A stretch of DNA of 64,000 nucleotides from Rhabdophis nuchalis (taxonomy: Eukaryota > Chordata > Lepidosauria > Squamata > Natricidae): NCBI GenBank assembly GCA_039707465.1, contig CM077658.1, forward strand, positions 19,083,732-19,147,731, in the 5' to 3' direction. Of this stretch, positions 22,641 through 34,334 are shown piece after piece. A model generated the notes under the pieces. That model ran no database searches. It saw nothing but the letters and a program-made list of their open reading frames with translations, and was not told the DNA's origin. A program made the translations under genes and the position numbers. The first letter of the stretch is position 1, and the number at the start of each line of letters is the position of its first letter.

Positions 22641-23169
22641 TTTATCCTTTTCACGCGTCTGTAAGGTTTTTTTTTCTTTCTTTCCCCCTTTCTGGACTTT
22701 GAGAGAAGAGGGAGGGAAAAGAGCAAAGGCAGAAGTTCCCCTAGTCTTGGCAAATCACGAGGCGGGTTTTTTTCCCCTGGTATTTTTTTTCTTCCCATTT
22801 TGTAACATCAAAGCCAGTTCTGCTTCTTTGATGTCCCTGCATGCTGTTTAAGGTAAAGCATGAATGGAGAAATGTCAATCTGCAAGGTGTCCGTGTAGTT
22901 TATGCTGAACACTGAAGAGGACTTATAGATAAAAGACGAACACGAGGCCTGATAATGAATGTCCAACAAGGAGGTGTGCATATCTAAAAGACGCACTCAG
23001 CTGGAGAATCGCTCGGCAAACCTTAAAACTCTACTTAGCTCAAGTTTAAGAGATTAAAAAGTTTGCCTTTTTTTACATCTGAGGAAAGTCGGTAGAAAAG
23101 TACGCCGTGCAGTTTCTTGTTTTCTAATATATATAAAAAACTTTTGCAACCTTCCAACAAACTACGTCA
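22641..23169. other. Intergenic DNA, no gene seen
   Basis: Pyrimidine-rich start, then unique-looking DNA; no exon or repeat recognised. Confidence 0.4.
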
Positions 23170-23338
23170 CTAGGAAGCCAGATTCACTTTTATGGCTGTG
23201 TTACTAACTGGGGCAATTCACTTAATAACTGCGGCAAGAAAGGACGCAAACTAGGACCAAACTTACTTAACAGCCACCTGGCTGAGTGATGGAAATTTTC
23301 AGCTCGGTTGTGGTCAAATGTCAAGGACCTCTGTACAG
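23170..23338. mobile_element. pogo/Tigger-like repeat fragment
   Basis: Partial copy ending 'gtcaaggacctctgtacagg', directly abutting the start of the next copy at 23336. Confidence 0.5.
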
Positions 23339-24303
23339 GTAGTCCCCATCAGTTCACTTAGTGACCGTTCTAAGTTACAACAGCAGTGAAAAATGTGTCA
23401 AATCACAATTTTTCACACTTACAACTGTTGCACGCTGGTCACGTGGTTTAATTTGGGATGCTTGACAACTGACTCAACATTTGTGATGGTTTCAGTGTCC
23501 CGGGGTCATGTGATCTCCTTTTGCGACCTTCTGACAAGCAATGGGAATACCAGATTCACTTAACAACCGTGTTAACAACCTGCAGTGATTCACTTAAGAA
23601 ATGTGGCAAGAAAATGTGTACAATGGGGCAAATTGTTGTGGCCCGCCAGTGGCCAGCAGATCTGGCAGCATATTCGGACAGTGAGGAGGTTGGGGAGGAA
23701 CCTGGGCCAGTCCTGGAGTCTGTGGAAGGTTCTGATGAGGGCTCTGTATCGGAGGCAGAGAGGGGGTCAGAGCCATCTGACAGTTATCAGCTGCCTTCAG
23801 AGTCAGACATCAGTGAGGCAGAAGACAGCTAGAGCCTGTTCCCAGTGTAGACATGTGCAGAGTTGCCAGAAGAAGGGAACAGCTAAAGAACAGGGGTCGA
23901 CTTGGGAGTAAGGCCACAGGTGGACGGTGAATGGCTTCTTCCAAAGGAAATAAAAGAGGAGCAAAAGGAGAGTGGAGTTTGCAGGAGACAATGAGTTCAG
24001 TTCATTAGGGTGAAGATTTGTTCCTGACTTCTTGCCAAGTAATTGCTGCTACAGAGTGGCGTTTGGAAGATATCAGCCTGGCAGCTCTCCAAGCCTGATA
24101 AAGGTCTCTGGTTTGGAAATCTCATGAAAGACTGTGGGCTGGGACTTTGCTGGAGAGGAATTCCCTTTCAGCTAAATAAAATTGGTTTTATCAGGACGAG
24201 GAGTCAGCTTCGTGCTTTTGGGAAGCCTAAGTCAGAACACAAACTTCTCACTGAGCAACATAAATTTTGGGCTCAATTGTGGTCGTACATCAAGGACCTC
24301 TGT
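23336..24303. mobile_element. pogo/Tigger-like repeat interrupted by LTR-like insertion
   Basis: Left part 23336-23635 starts caggtagtccccatcag. Right part 24244-24303 resumes at 'actgagcaacataaattttg' and ends 'caaggacctctg'. The two halves make one element when the insertion at 23634-24243 is removed, which orders the events: DNA transposon first, LTR-like element later. Confidence 0.6.
23634..24243 (+). mobile_element. Solo-LTR-like element with acidic ORF remnant
   Basis: About 610 bp beginning TGTTGTGGCC and ending near GTCAGAACA, with AATAAA at about 24175 ahead of the 'tcaggacgaggagtcagctt' segment, as in an R/U5 region. The plus frame at 23640-23832 is open and acidic (EEVGEEPGPVLES, then SDEGSVSEAERG and LPSESDISEAED). 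Related copies: 14046-14452 (-), 36668-36735 (3' end only) and 58545-58935. TG/CA termini and poly(A) signal suggest an LTR; no internal retrovirus-like genes are present. Confidence 0.55.
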
Positions 24304-25155
24304 AGTGAGTTTCATCCATGCTGCCCAGAGACTTCTGGGAGTTGAAGTCCAGCCATATAGCAACTTCCGTTTAACTTCTGTTTCCTTAGGCACTTCATTC
24401 GCCCTGCCCTGTCCCTGCTTGGATTACACTCAACTCTCCTTCAGTGGATCTCTTCGTCTGATCCCGGTCTCTAATTATGCAAGCATTCATCCAGATTCCA
24501 ACTCCTGATATTGCTTCAGCTCACCAGATAACCGGATGACTCTAAATGGAATTTCAATCGCTCCCTGCCCTGAAACCAGAGTCGAACCAGCAGCCCTGGG
24601 CATTCTTGAAGCTGTGCCAGTTTTCTGATAAATTATCATCCCTCCCATGCTTTCACCTATCTTTTAATAACTTGGAATAATGGGGGAGTGTGCTTTATTT
24701 TCTCCCCCCAGGGTACATTTGTTCAATGGCCTAATTATTTGGATGGTTAAGGGAAATTCTCCCTGATGTTTAACCTTAATCAAGTCTTTCTGCCTTCAAA
24801 GGGATCTTAAGGTAGATAAGAGCAAAGATGAAGGTGGAACTGCTTTTTTGGGGGTTGCTTAGCTGGCCCGAGAGATGATTCTGCCTGCCAGAGAAGAAAG
24901 CTCTTTCAAGAATCCCAACTTGAGATGCTGAGTCATTGAAGGAAGATGAGCAGCTCTAATAGAAAGGAACAGGGCTATCGTTTCTTCTTTGGCTTTTTAT
25001 ACTTTTAAGATGTGAAGCTTAGCCCATGAAAAGATGAAAATAAAACCGAAGAGGATGCCCGGAAAGCCATTTAAGACTTTGAACACTCATTCTTGCATTT
25101 CATCTTTTTTATCTTCTATTTCATTTTGATCCTTCATTCAGGAGGGCCCAATTGA
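24304..25155. other. Intergenic DNA, no gene seen
   Basis: A short 'gacttctgggagttgaagtc' remnant of the foldback MITE lies at 24331-24350. No exon recognised. Confidence 0.4.
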
Positions 25156-25507
25156 GGTAAAGGTAAAGGTTCCCTTCGCACATATGTGTGCTAGTCGTTC
25201 CCGACTCTAGGGGGCGGTGCTCATCTCCGTTTTCAAAGCCGAAGAGCCAGCGCTGTCCGAAGACGTCTCCGTGGTCATGTGACTGGCATGACTCAATACC
25301 GAAGGCGCACGGAACGCTGTTCCCTTCCCACCAAAGGTGGTTCCTATTTATCTACTTGCATTTTTTTACATGCTTTCGAACTGCTAGGTTGGCAGAAGCT
25401 GGGACAAGTCACGGGAGCTCACGCAGCACTAGGGATTCGAACTGCTGAACTGCCAACCTATCTGATCAGCAAAGCTCAGTGTTTTAGCCACTGAGCCACT
25501 GAGTCCC
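25156..25507 (-). repeat. Sauria SINE, full length, with TSD
   Basis: Complete reverse copy from the BovB-like tail (ggtaaaggtaaaggttccc) to the tRNA-like head (tagccactgagccactgag). Flanking direct repeat CCCAATTGA occurs on both sides (about 25147-25155 and 25504-25512), as expected for LINE-driven insertion. Confidence 0.9.
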
Positions 25508-25751
25508 AATTGAAGGGCGAGAGAAATACCAAACTTACATGACCTGTGAGGTAATATTTTATTTCTTTGGATTCAGGTTGGGGGGGGGGGAGAAGAGTTG
25601 TAGCCAGATTAAAGGCAAATGAAAGCATTCAGACCCCGTTTGGGATAATGATGAGCTAGATCTCTTAGGAAGCAGAGGATTGTTATAAGAGGCAGTAAGG
25701 ATCAACCAGCCTTTAAAGGAGATGGAACATGGTCTCTGAATCTCTGGGAAG

Positions 25752-25855
25752 ATCAGAATGCAGGTTGTTCTCAACTTACAACCATTCATTTAGCAACTGT
25801 TCAAAGGGCACTGAAAATGTGCCCTTTTTCACACTTATGACTGTTGCAATATAGC
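25752..25855. mobile_element. pogo/Tigger-like repeat 5' fragment
   Basis: caggttgttctcaacttaca start and 'cacacttatgactgttgca', followed by a 'atagcaataggactta' scrap of the tRNA-type SINE family in reverse. Confidence 0.5.
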
Positions 25856-25872
25856 AATAGGACTTAGACTCA

Positions 25873-26060
25873 AAAGCAGCCTGAAAAAAGCCTCAAAAAC
25901 ATCCCGAAAAAAGCCTCAAAAGCAGCCTGTAAAAAGCCTTAAAATTGCCGCCCAAAAGTCTCAAAAACACTGAAAAAAGCCTCACAAACAGCCCCCCAAA
26001 CCCTCAAAAACAGCCTGAGAAAAACTCAAAAACACACCAAGAAAAGCCTCGAAAATGGAC
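25873..26060. repeat. ~20-bp degenerate minisatellite (aaaagcctcaaaaacagcct)
   Basis: About nine imperfect tandem units of an A-rich 19-24 bp repeat. The 246-residue ORF that runs through it and the following TTCC array is a repeat artefact. Confidence 0.75.
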
Positions 26061-26434
26061 TGAAAAAATACGGGTTACTATGACAGGGAAAAGTACTTTT
26101 TCTATTCCAAACAATACCGATAAAATTAGAACCAAGGGAAATATTCTTGGACACCTCATTGGTTACGGATACCACAAAGGAGATTTTCAATGCGGCTCAA
26201 GGATGGATTCTGAAAATGTGCTGAAGAGATATCTTTGGACCTTGACTCTTCCCAGGAAAGGCCAAACCAGAAAACTTCCTTTATATCAACAACTCTTCTT
26301 CTCTGGATCGGATCAAAGGAAGATCCCCCCCACCCCACCCCAGAAGTGGGATTTTTCTCTTTCTTTTCTCTCTCTCCCTCTGTTCCAAACTGGCCCCTTT
26401 GTTTCTTCCCTGCTTTTTCTGACACAAAGGGAAA

Positions 26435-26509
26435 ACAGTCCTTCCTTCCTTCCTTCCTTCCTTCCTTCCTTCCTTCCTTCCTTCCTTCCTTCCTTCCTTC
26501 CTTCCTTCC
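26435..26509. repeat. (TTCC)n microsatellite
   Basis: Uninterrupted tetranucleotide array of about 18 units. Confidence 0.95.
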
Positions 26510-26514
26510 ATGCC

Positions 26515-27204
26515 AATCCTGTTTCAATTCCTTCTTCTGAAATGCTATTGCTGGCTCTAATTAGTCACTCATATATATATTTTAAAGAAGAGATTGGAGT
26601 TGAGAGAGAAAGAGAGAGAAAAGCCATGGGTTGCCTTGCTTATTTAATAGGGCTCCAAATATTTGCAGGGAAATATAACTATTGAATAAGATCTGCTTTC
26701 AAGTGTCAAGTCCTTAGCATGTCAGCTAAGGGAAAACTCCTGACAGGTATTAGGTGAAGAATAAGCATTGCCTGACAAGGGTGTTTGCAGTAAAAAAAGA
26801 AGAAGAAAAAAGAAAAAACCCACATCAAAATGTAACAATGAAGAAGAAGATGGAAGTGAAAAGGTGGGGGAGAGAGAATGGGAGGGGAGGAAATTCACCT
26901 CTCTCTTTTTCTTCTTCTTCTTCTTCTTTTGTTAAATAGGAAACTTTTACTTCTCCGTGCTAGGTTTGGAAGCATTTCAGCTTTCCCATTTGATGGGCCC
27001 TTCCCAAACTTCTGGTAGGCCTGCTTTTCACCCTCCCCAAGCCTCCCTCTGTGCCCTGCATTTATCTGCATCCAAAACGGGCCGCGTGGGGACTCCTGGG
27101 AGGGATGGGGCCATGGGCAGGGCCAGCCAGGAGTGGGATTTGGGGGTTCTCCGAACGGCACAGAATCTTAGCTAGAGGTTCTCCCGAACCCCTGCGAACA
27201 CCCA
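26515..27204. other. Intergenic DNA, no gene seen
   Basis: Contains a short (CTT)n run near 26908; no exon or repeat family recognised. Confidence 0.4.
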
Positions 27205-27305
27205 GCAGCCCACCCTTGGAGTGTTGTTACCTTTCAACCAAAGTGGTACCTATTGATCTACTTGCATTTGCATGCTTTCAGATTGCTAGTTTGGCAGGAA
27301 CCCTA
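27205..27305 (-). repeat. Sauria SINE middle fragment
   Basis: 'gttacctttcaaccaaagtg' and 'tacttgcatttgcatgcttt' follow the reversed SINE consensus; both ends are lost. Confidence 0.6.
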
Positions 27306-27321
27306 GCCATCATGTTGTTTG

Positions 27322-28556
27322 GGGGGATCTTGGAGTCCTAGGGGACAGTCACTGAAATACAAGGCAGCCGTGTGCTGCAGCTGCCAAACAAGCCCACACA
27401 ATTCTAGGCTGTGTTAACAGAGGGATAGAATCAAGATCACGTTAACTGTTAATACTGCTTTATAATGAGTTGGTAAGGCCACACTGGGAATCTGGCATCC
27501 ACTTTTGGTCACGCAATGTTAAAAAAAAAATGTTGAGACTCTAGAAAGAGTGCAGAGAAGAGCAACAAAGCTGATTAGAGTCCTGGAGGCTAAAACATAT
27601 AAAGAACAGTTGCTGGAATTGGGACTGTCTAGTTTAATGAAAAGAAGGAGTAGGGATGATATGATAGCAGTCTTCCAATATCTCAGAGGTTGCCACAAAG
27701 AAGAGGGGGTCAAACTCTTCTCTAAAGCACCTGAAGGCAGGACAAGAAGCAACAGGTGGAAACTAATCAAGGAGAGAAGCAACCTAGAACAAAGGAGAAA
27801 TGTCCTCACAGTTAGAATCAGCGGAACAACTTGCCTCCAGAAGATGTGGGTGCTTCAACTATGCAAGTTTTTAAGAAGAGGTTGGACAACCATTTGTCTG
27901 GTGGTATAGTGCCTCAGCAGGGGATTGGATTAGAAGACCTCCAAAGTCCCTGGTTATCCCAGTTGCAATGTATGGCTGTGAAAGCTGGACCATAAGAAAG
28001 GCTGAGCACCAAAGAATTGAGGCCTTTGAACTTTGGTGCTGGAGAAGATTCCTGCGAGTCCCTTGGAGTATAAGATGATCAAAGTGCATCTTATACTCCG
28101 GTGCATCTTATAGTCCGAAAAATACAGTACATAAAGATGGAAGAAGATGTTTTGCTCAGGACCTCAAATAAAAGAATTCTGCAAGTCCCTTGGACTGCAA
28201 GGCCGTCCAACCAATCAATCCTAGAGGAGATCAACCCTGACTGCTCTTTAGAAGGCCAGATCCTGAAGAGGAAACTCAAATCCTTTGGCCACCTGATGAG
28301 AAGGAAGGATTCCCTGGAGAAGAGCATCATGCTGGGAAGGATTGAGGGCAAAAGAAGAAGGGATGACAGAGAATGAGGCGGCTGGAGGGAGTCATTGAAG
28401 TAGTAGGTGTGAGCTTAAATAGACTCCAGAGGATGGTAGAGGACAGGAAGGCCTGGAGGAACATTGTCCATGGGGTCAGGATGGGTCAGACACAACTTTG
28501 CAACTTTACAACTAACAACAACAACAACAACAAGTCCCTTCCAACTCTATTGTTCT
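27322..28556 (+). mobile_element. CR1 LINE 3' end interrupted by BovB
   Basis: CR1 ORF2 C-terminus (from GSLGV-type region to the 3' end) runs to 27950 and its last bases resume at 28532 ('agtcccttccaactctattg'). The BovB at 27951-28531 sits between copies of (A)AGTCCC, an apparent short target duplication. The in-frame part at 27550-27909 keeps much of the ORF2 C-terminus. Confidence 0.85.
27951..28531 (+). mobile_element. BovB (RTE) LINE 3' end nested in CR1
   Basis: Encodes the C-terminal part of BovB ORF2 (AMYGCESWTIRKAEHQRIEA, then FELWCWRRFLRVPW and later HLMRRKDSLEKSIMLGRIEG) and ends with the 'actaacaacaacaacaac' tail. It is itself interrupted near 28066-28187 by a piece of MITE ('gcatcttatagtccgaaaaa'), across which 'agtcccttgg' is duplicated. 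Confidence 0.88.
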
Positions 28557-30261
28557 GTTTTGTTCTGTTTGTTCTGTTTTTTAATGCAGGGTATAGAGGA
28601 GAGGGCCATCTACAGATCAAAGACCGATAGCATGGGCAGGTAGGGTTGAAATAAATCTGTCGGAATGGTTGCTGGTCAGGATAAGCCATCATGGATCAAA
28701 TGGACCGAGAAATTGCTTCCCTACCTTGTTAAGAAGCCTGTGGTCTGACATTCTTAAAAAGGGTAGAATTCAACACGCTGGCAATCTATAGATCCTGATA
28801 AGGTATGCATAGGGATACAATTCCTTTGAAGTTTAGCTTAGCTAAAAACAAACAAGTTTGAATTGTGTTGCCCCTTTGAAAATGGGGAGGGGGTGCGGTT
28901 GGAAAAAAAATGAGAGTTGGTGGGAGATGCAGGGTGGTTCGTATCTGCAGTTCGGGAGGAAAATAAGAAATAGCTGCTTTAGAAAATAAAATAAAAATCA
29001 AAGTGTTTGCTGCAAACAGCATGTCTACATCAGAAAAAAAGCCTGGCGCAGGGAGAGTGGGAGGGGGAAGGTCTTTAGATGTAAGGGATTATGAAAGAGT
29101 GAATATAATTTGCAGATAAAATGCAAGTGATTAAGTTAATGAAGGATAATTTTGCCAGTTTGAAAACTATAATTAATAGGAATTAATTGTTTATTTAGAA
29201 ACTTAGCCGAGCTCTGCTAATACTAATAATAACAGAGGGAAAACATCAAACGTGATGCCACTGGAAGCTTGTATAATGAAGAAATGATCCAGATGTTCAT
29301 AAAAGCTTATAAAGCACTTTTTTTAGAAAAAGAAAGAAAAAAGAAAGAGAGAGACCGAGCATGTATCAAGAACTCGGATGATAAAAAGATGCTACTTGCT
29401 GTTCTGCTCTTCTTTTAAACACATCCTTTCTGAAATAATGATTATCATTTATACTTTCATCTTAAGTTAAATAGCATATGGCTTTGGCTGATTAAAACCC
29501 CCTCCTGATATTTAATCAGCATCTTAGTATCATGTTTCTAATGGAAGCTGCTGTTGCCCTGCTGATAATAGAAGCTTTTTAAGCAACATCTAAAGTCTCT
29601 GGATCAGAGCTTCTGGCTAGAGTGAGCCTTTGAGCCTCTCCTTATGGAGGGACTGCAGAAATATCTCTTGCTGGTTTGTGGGTTTTCATGGACAACTTCA
29701 GTAGAGTTGAAAAACATGTTCGCTTCAAACTTTCCGCTCAGACAAAGACTCCTGTTTCTTCACCCCCTTCCTTTATAGCACGGATTTCAAATATGGGCCC
29801 AGGACATATTGGGCCACGAGCTGGCCATGCCCATTTTAAACTAGCTGGTTGTGGAAGTCCATCTGGGTGAGCTAGGATGAACCTTGAAAATCAGATTACG
29901 TTTGTGTTGCTGCAGAGAGTCTCCCCCTTCGGGGTCTTTTTATGGGGGTCGGAGGGGGGCAGAAATTCTGACTTGGGGTCTGCTTCAGCCTTCTGGCTTT
30001 AGGCGAAGGCTGGAGGGAAGTGCCACTGATAGCAAAGAGCTGGGGGGGGGGCTTGTTCCAGTGGGGCTGCATCATGGCCTGGAACTGACTGACCATCTCA
30101 GTCCTCTGAGCCTCCAGGCGCCGGAACCTGGACTTGCACTCCTCTGCTTGGAAAGCCTATGCTGGTAGTCCTCAGTGAGGTGGTTCTGCTGAGCCTCCTT
30201 CTCGGTCAGATGCAATTTGAACTGAGCTGTTTTGCCAACTCTTTCTCATGGTGGCTGCTTA
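28557..30261. other. Intergenic DNA, no gene seen
   Basis: Mostly unique-looking, A/T-rich from 28960 to 29560. Near 29780-29830 is 'gggcccaggacatattgggc', which resembles an eroded hAT repeat. No coding exon recognised. Confidence 0.4.
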
Positions 30262-30425
30262 GCTCCAGCAACGGCTTCCTGTTGGGGCCCTAAGGAGCCC
30301 GGGCGTGCAGGCGAGGAGTGGCCAGCGAGGTGCCCTTCGATATGAGTGACATCGAGTTGGCCATGCCCACCCAGTCACATGACCACCTAGCCCCACCACC
30401 CAGCCAGTTATTAGGCAGGTCGTAT
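30262..30425. repeat. Unnamed interspersed repeat, second copy
   Basis: Second copy of the family at 15953-16121 (shared 'cttcctgttggggccctaag' and 'gacatcgagttggccatgcc'). A CR1 3' scrap lies just downstream at 30497-30540. Confidence 0.6.
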
Positions 30426-30540
30426 TAATGGTCCGTGTGATTTAAAATTATGAATCTAGTGGTCCCTCAGGTCCAAAAGGTTGGGCGCCCTGGACTAGAA
30501 GACCCCCATAGTCCCTTCCAACTTCTGTTCCTCTATGTTC

Positions 30541-31449
30541 TGTGTTACCTAGTTGAGGTAAACAACTAAGCTCAGAGAGCACCAAGGATGGCGCCATTGA
30601 ACCCTGAGCTAGAAATATTATTTTCTACTAATCCTTACCGTTTCTTGCCATGGGTCACGTTTGCCAGGAAGAGAAAGCTAAAACATCTGAAATGCTATCT
30701 TAGCCCTCTTGCAAGGGATAACAAAGACTTTTTGACTCTTGCAGGGTCTCACAGCCTTTCTCTCCCATTGTTCTATTTTGCTAGCTTTTCTTTTTCTTTT
30801 TATAGCAAGCAAATGTGTAAAATCACACACCCCCTTCAGATCAGCAGCAGAAAAGGGACAGCAAGCGACAGTATCCTCAAGGTATTTCCTGACAGCTGAC
30901 CAAACAAAATGCAACACATTTCTCTCTTTTTTCCCCCCCCATTTCTTTTCTTTGCCTTCCTCTCTGCTTCCCCCACCCCCCCCCCCACCCCGTCCCCTTT
31001 TCTGTTGCAAACATCAGAGGGAAAAAGTTGCAGATAAAACCGATGAACCGTTTGGGATTTCTTTCTGAGGCTTCACCGTTTGATTCTTTCCTAAGCGGAA
31101 AGCATTAAAAATATCAGTTAACCTGTTTTGGATGGCCTTCTATCCCAGGAAGGGTGATCATAATAAAAAAATAGCAGCAATAGAAAGATTGTGGAGGTCT
31201 CCAGCTAACCGAACTATGTTTTTGGCGGGGTGAAGAATGGTGGCGGGGTGAAGTACTGTTACAGAGGAAAGCAGGGACCTTTCAGCACAAAAGCAAAGCA
31301 GTTGTGGTTGTTTTAGTTCTAACACGTTAGGCATTTTGAAAGGTAAAGGTTGGATGCCTTAAAAAAAACCTGATAACAATCTAATCACTCTAGTAGTACC
31401 ATCCATGTGCAATTCCCTGAAAAATACTGATGCTTGAGATTTAAAAGCA
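30541..31449. other. Intergenic DNA, no gene seen
   Basis: Includes C- and T-rich runs (30925-30990). No exon or repeat family recognised. Confidence 0.4.
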
Positions 31450-32055
31450 AATTTATTTTATTTTTTATTTTAATCATATTTATATCCCGCCCTACTCCAC
31501 GAAGGACCCAGGGCGGCGCACAGGAATTTAAAAAACATACAAAGGATAAATACAAAATTTAAAAACATATTAAATTACAATCCTATGCTAAAACCAAATT
31601 AAAATCCCCAGTTTAAAAACTATCTAAAATAGCCCCGACGGGAGGTTAGGCTAGGCCGGCTTGCTGAAAAAGATGTGTCTTTAGACACTGGCGGAAGAGG
31701 CGGAGGTCCGAGATGGTACGCAATTCAGAGGGTAGGTCGTTACAAAGGGCAGGGCCCGCCACAGAGAAGGCTCTTCCCCTGGGTATCGCCAGTCAGCATT
31801 GCCCGGCTGACGGCACCCTGAGAAGGCCCTCTCTGTGGGAGTGGATCGGCCGAAGGGATGTATGGGGCAGGAGGCGGTCTCGCATATAACTAGGCCCCGA
31901 GCCATGGAGCGCTTTAAAGATGGTCGTCAGAACCTTGAAGCGCACCCGAAAGGCCACAGGAAGCCAGTGCAGCTCGCGCAGGATGGGTGTTATATGGGAG
32001 CATCTAGAGGCTCCCGTAATCACCCGCGCAGCTGCATTCTTTTGCAAATTTCTTT
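31450..32055 (-). mobile_element. L2-like LINE 3' end
   Basis: Longest L2-type copy. The minus strand encodes QKNAAARVITGASRCSHITP, LHWLPVAFRVRFKVL and LHGSGPSYMRDRLLPHTSLR, then after a frameshift the FSVAGPAL block, the 3' UTR and 'ggcgggatataaat' end. Confidence 0.85.
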
Positions 32056-32089
32056 TTAAGACTTAAAACTTCCAAACCTAATAAGTAAA

Positions 32090-32280
32090 GGTAAAGGTTC
32101 GCCTCGCGCATCTGTGCTAGTCGTTCCCGACTCTAGGGGGAAGTACTCATCTCTGTTTCAAAGCCGAAGAGGCAGGACTGTCTGAAGACATCTCCGTGGT
32201 CATGTGGCCAGGATGACTAAACAACGAAGGGGCAAGGAAGGCTGTTACCGTCCCACTTTCCTACTTTAAACAGCAATAAC
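32090..32280 (-). repeat. Sauria SINE 3' half fused to non-SINE sequence
   Basis: The reverse SINE runs from the tail to 'cccactttcctactt' and then changes abruptly to 'taaacag'. The identical break 'ctactttaaacag' occurs at 33306-33321, so this is a shared recombinant form rather than random decay. Confidence 0.75.
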
Positions 32281-32325
32281 AGAAGCTTCTTGCTGGCTGA
32301 TCCACCCTCTTCAGGATAAAAACAA

Positions 32326-32770
32326 GGATAGGATTTCCCAGTTGCAATGAATGGCTGTGAAAGTTGGACCATAAGGAAGGCTGAGCGCAAAAGAATGGAG
32401 GCCTTTGAACTCTGGTGCTGGAGGAGACTCCTGTGAGTCCCTTGGACTGCAAGGCCATCCAAACGGTCAGTCCTAGAGGAGATCCACCCTGACTTCTCTT
32501 TAGAAGGCCAGATCCTGAAGAGGACACTCAAATGCTTTGGCAACCTAATGGGAAGGAAGGAATCACTGGAGAAGAGCCTCATGCTGGGAAAGATTGAGGG
32601 CAAAAGAAGAAGGGGACGGCAGAGAATGAGGTGGTTGGATGGAGTCACCAAAGCAGTCGGCGTGAGCTTCAATGGACTCCAGAGGATGGTAAAGGACAGG
32701 AAGGCCTGAAGGAACATTGTCCATGGGGTCGCGATGGGTTGGACACGACTTTGCAACTAACAACAACAAG
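32326..32770 (+). mobile_element. BovB (RTE) LINE 3' end
   Basis: From 'cccagttgcaatgaatggct' to the 'caactaacaacaacaa' tail; the plus strand follows the BovB ORF2 C-terminus with several stops. Minus-strand ORFs over it are antisense artefacts. Confidence 0.88.
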
Positions 32771-33140
32771 GGATTATTTATGAATTGCCTTGTGTATTAA
32801 ATTGAAAAGAAAGGCAGGCGACAAATTAAATTAGGGAACTAAACATGCTACCAAGCTCCATCTGTTGCACCAGCTGTAGTCTGTCTTAGAGAAAAGACAT
32901 CCCTGACAGCCATTCCCTTATAACCTTCCAGATAGGAATATCATAATTTACACTGTGTGGTTTTCTCTTGAGAACATATTTGGCAGGGTCATTTGTTTTA
33001 AACAATGTTTTCAAAGTATGGTTCAGATCACATTTGGATGGAGTAAAAATTCCCAGGCTACAAATTGGTTTTAAAACCTCTGGGGCAATCTCAGAATGCC
33101 AGAAGTTCTAGAGAAGAAGTCATCAGAGAATTTATGATTT
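32771..33140. other. Intergenic DNA, no gene seen
   Basis: No repeat or exon recognised. Confidence 0.4.
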
Positions 33141-33152
33141 AAATTAAGTATA

Positions 33153-33413
33153 AACACATATGTGCTCGTTGTTCCTGACATTAGGGGATGGTGCTCATCT
33201 CCGTTTCAAGGCCAAAGAGCCAGCACTGTCTGAAGACGTCTCTGTGGCAATGTGGCCGGCATGACTAAACGCCAAAGGCACACGGAACACTGTTACCTTC
33301 CCACCTTCTTACTTTAAACAGATGGACTGCAAGGCCATCAAAGTGGTCAGTCCTAGAGGAGATCAACCTTGACTGCTCTTTAAAAGGCCAGACACTGAGC
33401 CACTGCGTCCCTC
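33153..33413 (-). repeat. Chimeric Sauria SINE / BovB insertion with 12-bp TSD
   Basis: Between direct repeats AAATTAAGTATA (33141-33152 and 33414-33425) lies a reverse SINE tail, then from about 33321 a plus-oriented BovB segment (gactgcaaggccatcaaagt to 'taaaaggccaga'), and finally the SINE 5' end (cactgagccactgcgtccct). The outer duplication shows it inserted as one unit. Confidence 0.8.
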
Positions 33414-33591
33414 AAATTAAGTATAGTTATGACTTTTAATTACGACAACTCAACAACCTGGTGCAGTACTTTACCTATATTCCTATATTCCAGATGCAGT
33501 TCCATGGAGATCTACTTTAAACAGCAAGGGCATTTTTCCATTGAAACCTGGATTCTGATCTATAAGTAGCTATAGAGCCTAGACTAAAGAA

Positions 33592-33880
33592 TACAGAACA
33601 ATAGGGTTGAAAGAGACCGTGGAGGTCTTCTAATCCAGCCTCCTACTCAAGCAGGAAGCACTATATGATTCCAGACAAATGGCCATCTAATGTTTTCTTG
33701 AAAACCTCCAGTGATGGAGCACCCACAACTTCTGGAGGAAAGGCACCCCACTGATTAATTTCTCCTTAGTTCTAGGTTGGATCTCTCTTGACTGTTCTTC
33801 TATCTATTGCTTCTTGTCTTGCCCTCAGGTGCTTTGAAGAACATGTAGACCTCTTCTTCTCTGTGATCGCTCCTCAAGTA
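33592..33880 (-). mobile_element. CR1 3' end
   Basis: Reverse CR1 from its 3' terminus ('agaacaatagggttgaaaga') back into ORF2. It abuts, head to head, the plus-strand CR1 that starts at 33886. Confidence 0.82.
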
Positions 33881-33885
33881 CTAGG

Positions 33886-34334
33886 GGGGACTCTAGAAAG
33901 AGTGTAGGGAACAGCGACAAAGATGATTAGGGGACAGGAGGTTAAAACATATGAAGAACAGTTGCAGGAACTGGGCATGTCTAGTTTAATGAAAAGAAGG
34001 ACTAGGGGAGATATGATAGCAGCGTTCCGATATCTCAGGGGCTGCCACGCAGAAGAGGGAATGGAATTATTCTCCAAGGAGTGTAAAACATGAAGCAATG
34101 GGTGGAAACTCATCAAAAAGAGAAGCAACTTAGAGCTGAGGAGAAATTTCCTGACTGTGAGAACAATTAATCAGAGGAACAACTTGCCTCCAGAAGTTGT
34201 GAATGCTCCAATACTGGAAGTTTTTAAGAAGATGCTGGATAACCATTTGTCTGAAGTGATGTAGGGTTTCCTACCTAGGCAGGAGGTTGGACTAGAAGAC
34301 CTCTAAGGTCACTTCCAACTCTGCTATTCTATTC
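33886..34334 (+). mobile_element. CR1 3' end
   Basis: Plus-strand ORF2 C-terminus with frameshifts and the 3' terminus 'ctctgctattctattct'. A further reverse CR1 scrap follows at 34335-34465. Confidence 0.85.

Noticed and set aside
23734..23760. CTGATGAG in the LTR-like repeat
   Set aside because: No GAAA or complementary stem II; it is a coding-like SDEG stretch.
25945..26685. 246-codon plus-strand ORF
   Set aside because: Runs through a degenerate A-rich minisatellite and the (TTCC)n array; no domain, no conservation-like composition.
28294..28320. CTGATGAG in BovB
   Set aside because: Part of the BovB ORF2 sequence; no stems or GAAA in place.
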